This document shows, one piece after another, positions 61,005-64,000 of a DNA stretch of 64,000 nucleotides. The stretch is from Rubrivivax sp. SCN 71-131 (lineage in GTDB: Bacteria; Pseudomonadota; Gammaproteobacteria; Burkholderiales; Burkholderiaceae_C). The notes under the pieces were generated by a model, which was not told the origin of the DNA, did not search any database, and saw nothing but the letters and a program-made list of their open reading frames with translations. Where the stretch lies: assembly GCA_001724995.1 (NCBI GenBank), contig MEFD01000027.1, positions 1-64,000 on the forward strand, read 5' to 3'. How positions within the stretch are numbered: position 1 is the first letter of the stretch; each line of letters starts with the position of its first letter. A program made the translations under genes and the position numbers.

Positions 61005-63617
61005 TCACACCGCGCCGATGCGGCGCAGCGTCTGCAGCACCGGGCGGCGCAGCACTTCGCGCAGGCTCCACCAGCCTGCGGTCAGCGCCAGCAACGCGCC
61101 GGCGAGCGCGCCGGCCAGCGGCACCCAGGGCGCGGGGTTCCAGGTGAACTCGAAGGCCCAGCGCGCCAGCGCCCAGCCGATGGTGCTGGCCGCCAGCGTG
61201 GCCAGCAGGCCGGCGAGCGCGCCCACACCCAGCAGTTCGGTGCGCTGCACCTGCGCCAGCAGCTTGCTGCTCGCACCCATCGCGCGCATCAGCGCGAACT
61301 CGCGCGCGCGCGCCTCGCGCGTGGCGCTGACGGCGGCGAACAGCACCACCAGCCCGGCCACCAGCGTGAAGCCGAACAGGAACTCGACGGCGCGGATGAC
61401 CTGCTCGAGCACGCGCTGCACCTGGGCCACGGAGGCCGAGACGTCGACCAGCGTGATGTTGGAGAAGCGCCGCGCGAGCGCGTTGTCGAAGCCGGCCTGC
61501 GCCGGCGCGCGAAAGGCGCTGATGGTGGTGGCGGGCAGCTCGGGCATGGCCGAGAGCGGGAACATGACGAAGAAGTTGACGTGCATCGACGCCCAGTCGA
61601 CGCGGCGCAGGCTGGTGATGCGCGCCTCGCGCAACTGGCCGGCGATGTCGAAGCGCAGCGTGTCGCCCAGGGACAGCGAGAGCGTCTTCGCCAGCCCCTC
61701 CTCGACCGAGAGGCCGTCAGCCTCCTCGGCCGTCCAGCGACCCGCGGAGACCAGGTTGTGCGGCGGCAGCGCCGCGGCGTGGCTCAGGTTGAACTCGCGC
61801 TCGACCAGATGCTGCGCGCGCTCGTCGGCAAAGCTCCCCGGCCCGACCGCCTTGTCGTTGATCGCCACCAGGCGGCCGCGGATCATCGGGTACCAGTCGT
61901 AGCGCGCCACGCCGGCCTCGGCGAGCATGCGCTTGAAGTCCTCGCCCTGGTCGGGCTGCAGGTTGAAGACGAAGCGGTTGGGCGCGTCCGGCGGCGTCGC
62001 CTGGCGCCAGGCGCCGATCAGGTCGGTGCGCAGCAGCACCAGCAGCACGAGGGCCAGCAGGCCGACGGCCAGCGCGCTCACCTGCACCACGGCGAAGGCC
62101 GGACGCGCGGCGAGCTGGCGCGTGGCCAGCACCAGCCAGCGCGGTGCGGCCGCGCCCAGCAGCCACCAGCGCGGCGTCGCGGCGTCGGGCACGAGGCGCC
62201 CGAGCAGGCCGACGGCACCCCAGGCCAGCAGCGCGAACACGGCCACGGCGAGCGCGAAGCCGCCGACCGCGATGGTGCCGAGCTTGATGTCGGACGACAC
62301 CGCCAGCAGCAGCGCGGCGAAGCCCGCGGCGCCGGTGGCCAGCACGAGCAGCGAGCCGGCCTTGGGCGTGCCGATGTCGCGGCGGATCACACGCAGCGCC
62401 GGCACGCGCGCCAGTTGCAGCACCGGGGGCACGCCGAAGGCCAGCAGCAGCGTCAGGCCCACGCCCAGGCCGAACAGCGCCGGCCACGGCCCCGGCGGCG
62501 GCAGCTCGGCCTCGACCAGCCCCGCCAGCAGCCACACGAAGACGTAGTGCACGAGCAGGCCGAGCAAGGCGCCCGCGGCGCTGGCCAGCAGCCCGACGAA
62601 GCCGAACTCGAGCGTGTAGCTGGCGGCGATGCGGCGCTGCGGCAGGCCGAGCACGCGCAGCATCGCGCAGTCGTCGAGGTGGCGCTCGGCGAAGTCGCGT
62701 GCGGCGATGGCCACCGCCACCGCAGCCAGCAGTGCCGCCAGCAGCGCGACCAGGTTGAGGAACTTCTGCGCCCGCTCCAGCGTCTGGCGCATCTCGGGCC
62801 GGCCGCCTTCCAGCGTCTCGATGCGCATGCCGCGCAGACCGGCGCTGGCGATGTGGGCCTCGGCCCACTGCGTGAAGGCCTTGACGGGTGCGTCGCTCGC
62901 GCCTTGGGCGGCCACCGCCAGGCGCCAGCCGACGCGGCTGGCCGGCTGGATCAGCCCGGTGGCCTGCAGATCGGCGTCGGCGAGCATGACGCGCGGGGCG
63001 AAGGCCATGAAGCCGGCGCCGCGGTCGGGCTCGACGGCGATGATGCGCTCGATGCGCAGCGCCGCGTCGCCCAGCGACAGCGCGTCGCCGACCTGCAGTT
63101 GCAGCGCATCGAGCAGGGCGGCGTCGACCCAGACGCGGCCAGCCGGCGGCGCATGCGATGCCGGCTCGGGCGCCGCGTCACGCGTGCGCTGCACTTGCAG
63201 GCGTCCGCGCAGCGGGTAGTCGGCGCTGACGGCCTTCACCGCCACCAGCCGCGTCGCGCCGCCGTGCGCGTCGTCGGCGCGCGCCATGCTCGGAAAGACG
63301 GCGCTCGTGGCCACGCGCAGGCCGAGCGCGCGCGCCTTGGCGAGGAATTCGGGCGGCGGCGGCTGGTCGCTGCCGATGACTGCGTCGCCGCCCAGCAACT
63401 GCCGCGCATCGCGCGCCAGACCGCTGTCGAGGCGGTCGGCAAAGAAGCCCACCGCGGTGAGTGCTGCCACTGCGAGCATCACCGCGACCGCCAGCAGGCG
63501 CAACTCGCCGGCGCGCAGGTCGCGCAGGGTCTGCCGCCAGGCCAGGCGCGGTGCACCCGGTGGGCGTGGCGCAGGCGCAGCGAGGGTGGCCGAGGCGGGA
63601 GGGGTGGGCGCGGGCAT
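61005..63617 (-). CDS. FtsX-like ABC transporter permease (YbbP type)
   Basis: The 870-residue protein has ten or so membrane segments in the YbbP pattern: one N-terminal segment (LRLLAVAVMLAVAALTAVGFFADRL), a large periplasmic MacB_PCD-like domain, two FtsX blocks (LNLVALLAALLAAVAVAIAARDFAERH; VEFLFGFTLVAGLVVLFAAVSATREARAREFALMRAMGA) separated by a second soluble domain. YbbP acts with the ATPase YbbA and often with the esterase TesA, but neither is beside it: downstream is wrbA (convergent) and upstream a divergent gene. ATG at 63617 is preferred. Confidence 0.9.
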   Translation of the reverse strand: MPAPTPPASATLAAPAPRPPGAPRLAWRQTLRDLRAGELRLLAVAVMLAVAALTAVGFFADRLDSGLARDARQLLGGDAVIGSDQPPPPEFLAKARALGLRVATSAVFPSMARADDAHGGATRLVAVKAVSADYPLRGRLQVQRTRDAAPEPASHAPPAGRVWVDAALLDALQLQVGDALSLGDAALRIERIIAVEPDRGAGFMAFAPRVMLADADLQATGLIQPASRVGWRLAVAAQGASDAPVKAFTQWAEAHIASAGLRGMRIETLEGGRPEMRQTLERAQKFLNLVALLAALLAAVAVAIAARDFAERHLDDCAMLRVLGLPQRRIAASYTLEFGFVGLLASAAGALLGLLVHYVFVWLLAGLVEAELPPPGPWPALFGLGVGLTLLLAFGVPPVLQLARVPALRVIRRDIGTPKAGSLLVLATGAAGFAALLLAVSSDIKLGTIAVGGFALAVAVFALLAWGAVGLLGRLVPDAATPRWWLLGAAAPRWLVLATRQLAARPAFAVVQVSALAVGLLALVLLVLLRTDLIGAWRQATPPDAPNRFVFNLQPDQGEDFKRMLAEAGVARYDWYPMIRGRLVAINDKAVGPGSFADERAQHLVEREFNLSHAAALPPHNLVSAGRWTAEEADGLSVEEGLAKTLSLSLGDTLRFDIAGQLREARITSLRRVDWASMHVNFFVMFPLSAMPELPATTISAFRAPAQAGFDNALARRFSNITLVDVSASVAQVQRVLEQVIRAVEFLFGFTLVAGLVVLFAAVSATREARAREFALMRAMGASSKLLAQVQRTELLGVGALAGLLATLAASTIGWALARWAFEFTWNPAPWVPLAGALAGALLALTAGWWSLREVLRRPVLQTLRRIGAV

Positions 63618-63778
63618 GGCAGGCGGGGACAGGAGAGGGCAGGGGGCCGGAAGCGGCGGGAGGACGACAAGGAGGCCCTGGCGACGATCGGCAAGGATAG
63701 GCCAGGGGCGGCGAGCGCTCCCGGCGCCAGCGCTACGATCGAGCCCCTGGCCACCGACGAACGCCTCGACGCCCCGCA

Positions 63779-64000
63779 ATGATCGCGATCATCTGGATCA
63801 CCACGCTGCTGCTGCTGGGCGCGTGGACGCTCTTGGCCTGGGGCCTGAGCGTCCTGCTGCGAGGCGACGCCGCCTGGATCGACACGCTGCAGCGCTGGTT
63901 CTTCGAGGCGCCCTGGCGCGAGACGCTGGAGGCCTGGATACCCGGCTGGTCCATGACCCTGCAGGCGCTGCTGGATGCGCTGCAGACGCTGCTCGTCTGG
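63779..64000 (+). CDS. Hypothetical membrane protein, 3' end outside the window
   Basis: The ATG at 63779 opens a frame that stays open for 74 codons to the window edge. It begins MIAIIWITTLLLLGAWTLLAW, a hydrophobic segment (about 2-27), followed by an amphipathic Trp-rich part (WIDTLQRWFFEAPWRETLEAW) and a second weakly hydrophobic stretch. It is divergent from the ABC permease with 161 bp between starts. I do not recognise the family from this fragment. Confidence 0.6.
   Translation, partial: MIAIIWITTLLLLGAWTLLAWGLSVLLRGDAAWIDTLQRWFFEAPWRETLEAWIPGWSMTLQALLDALQTLLVW

Overview
The window is high-GC DNA with dense, well-spaced genes and reads as a chromosomal segment of a Burkholderiales bacterium. 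The gene mix points to the Rubrivivax/Leptothrix/Methylibium neighbourhood (inference from gene content, not from a marker-gene comparison): a DUF3460-scpA pair, DUF1841, a kinase-universal stress protein fusion, monomeric isocitrate dehydrogenase, BoxR, PEP-CTERM proteins and a beta-proteobacterial chemotaxis cluster. No rRNA, tRNA or CRISPR array was seen.

Layout. 1-250: the end of an insertion element, seen as repeated terminal motifs, abutting the tail of a RelE/ParE-like toxin. 475-12185 (minus): yedK, then a long co-oriented block that is, in transcription order, MoxR ATPase, GNAT, S9 peptidase, VWA protein, tamA, tamB. 12348-14780: cytochrome c4, an HD-GYP phosphodiesterase with a flagellar-type promoter, DUF1841. 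14813-19401: a complete branched-chain amino acid-type ABC operon (binding protein, two permeases, two ATPases) with a clear sigma70 promoter and a GntR/HutC-like operator. 19417-31293: scpA, a sodium symporter with its small subunit, a SulP transporter, a degenerate protein kinase, metG, apbC/mrp, an alpha/beta hydrolase and boxR. 31340-36458 (mostly minus): YkgJ protein, kinase-Usp fusion, a frameshifted phosphoesterase, an SDR, a cupin, cfa. 36687-45728: hpd, two PEP-CTERM proteins flanking an MFS transporter, icd and a Lon-like protease. 45925-49322: decay zone with a truncated, frameshifted IS1182-type transposase, an FAD oxidoreductase, a TetR gene with an early TAG codon, and a toxin-antitoxin pair that appears internally deleted. 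49376-54286 (minus): TauE/SafE, BadI, an EgtB/SenA-like protein that has lost iron ligands, and a response regulator/histidine kinase pair. 54469-60129: mini-CheZ, CheY, CheA, CheW and MCP. 60321-64000: wrbA, an ABC permease and the start of a membrane protein that runs off the window.

How parts connect. The two PEP-CTERM genes share a sigma54-type -24/-12 element and the same upstream motif (TGTCGG-N6-TTACAG), so they look co-regulated. The HD-GYP gene, the mini-CheZ gene and cheW each have a sigma28-like element, which ties cyclic-di-GMP turnover to motility. BoxR, BadI and Hpd indicate aromatic or alicyclic acid catabolism, but the rest of those pathways lies outside the window. The strongest oddities are the shared PEP-CTERM control element, the EgtB/SenA-like protein without its iron site, the TAG-interrupted TetR gene, the minimal CheZ-like phosphatase, and the frameshift that joins a phosphoesterase frame to a kinase-Usp frame.
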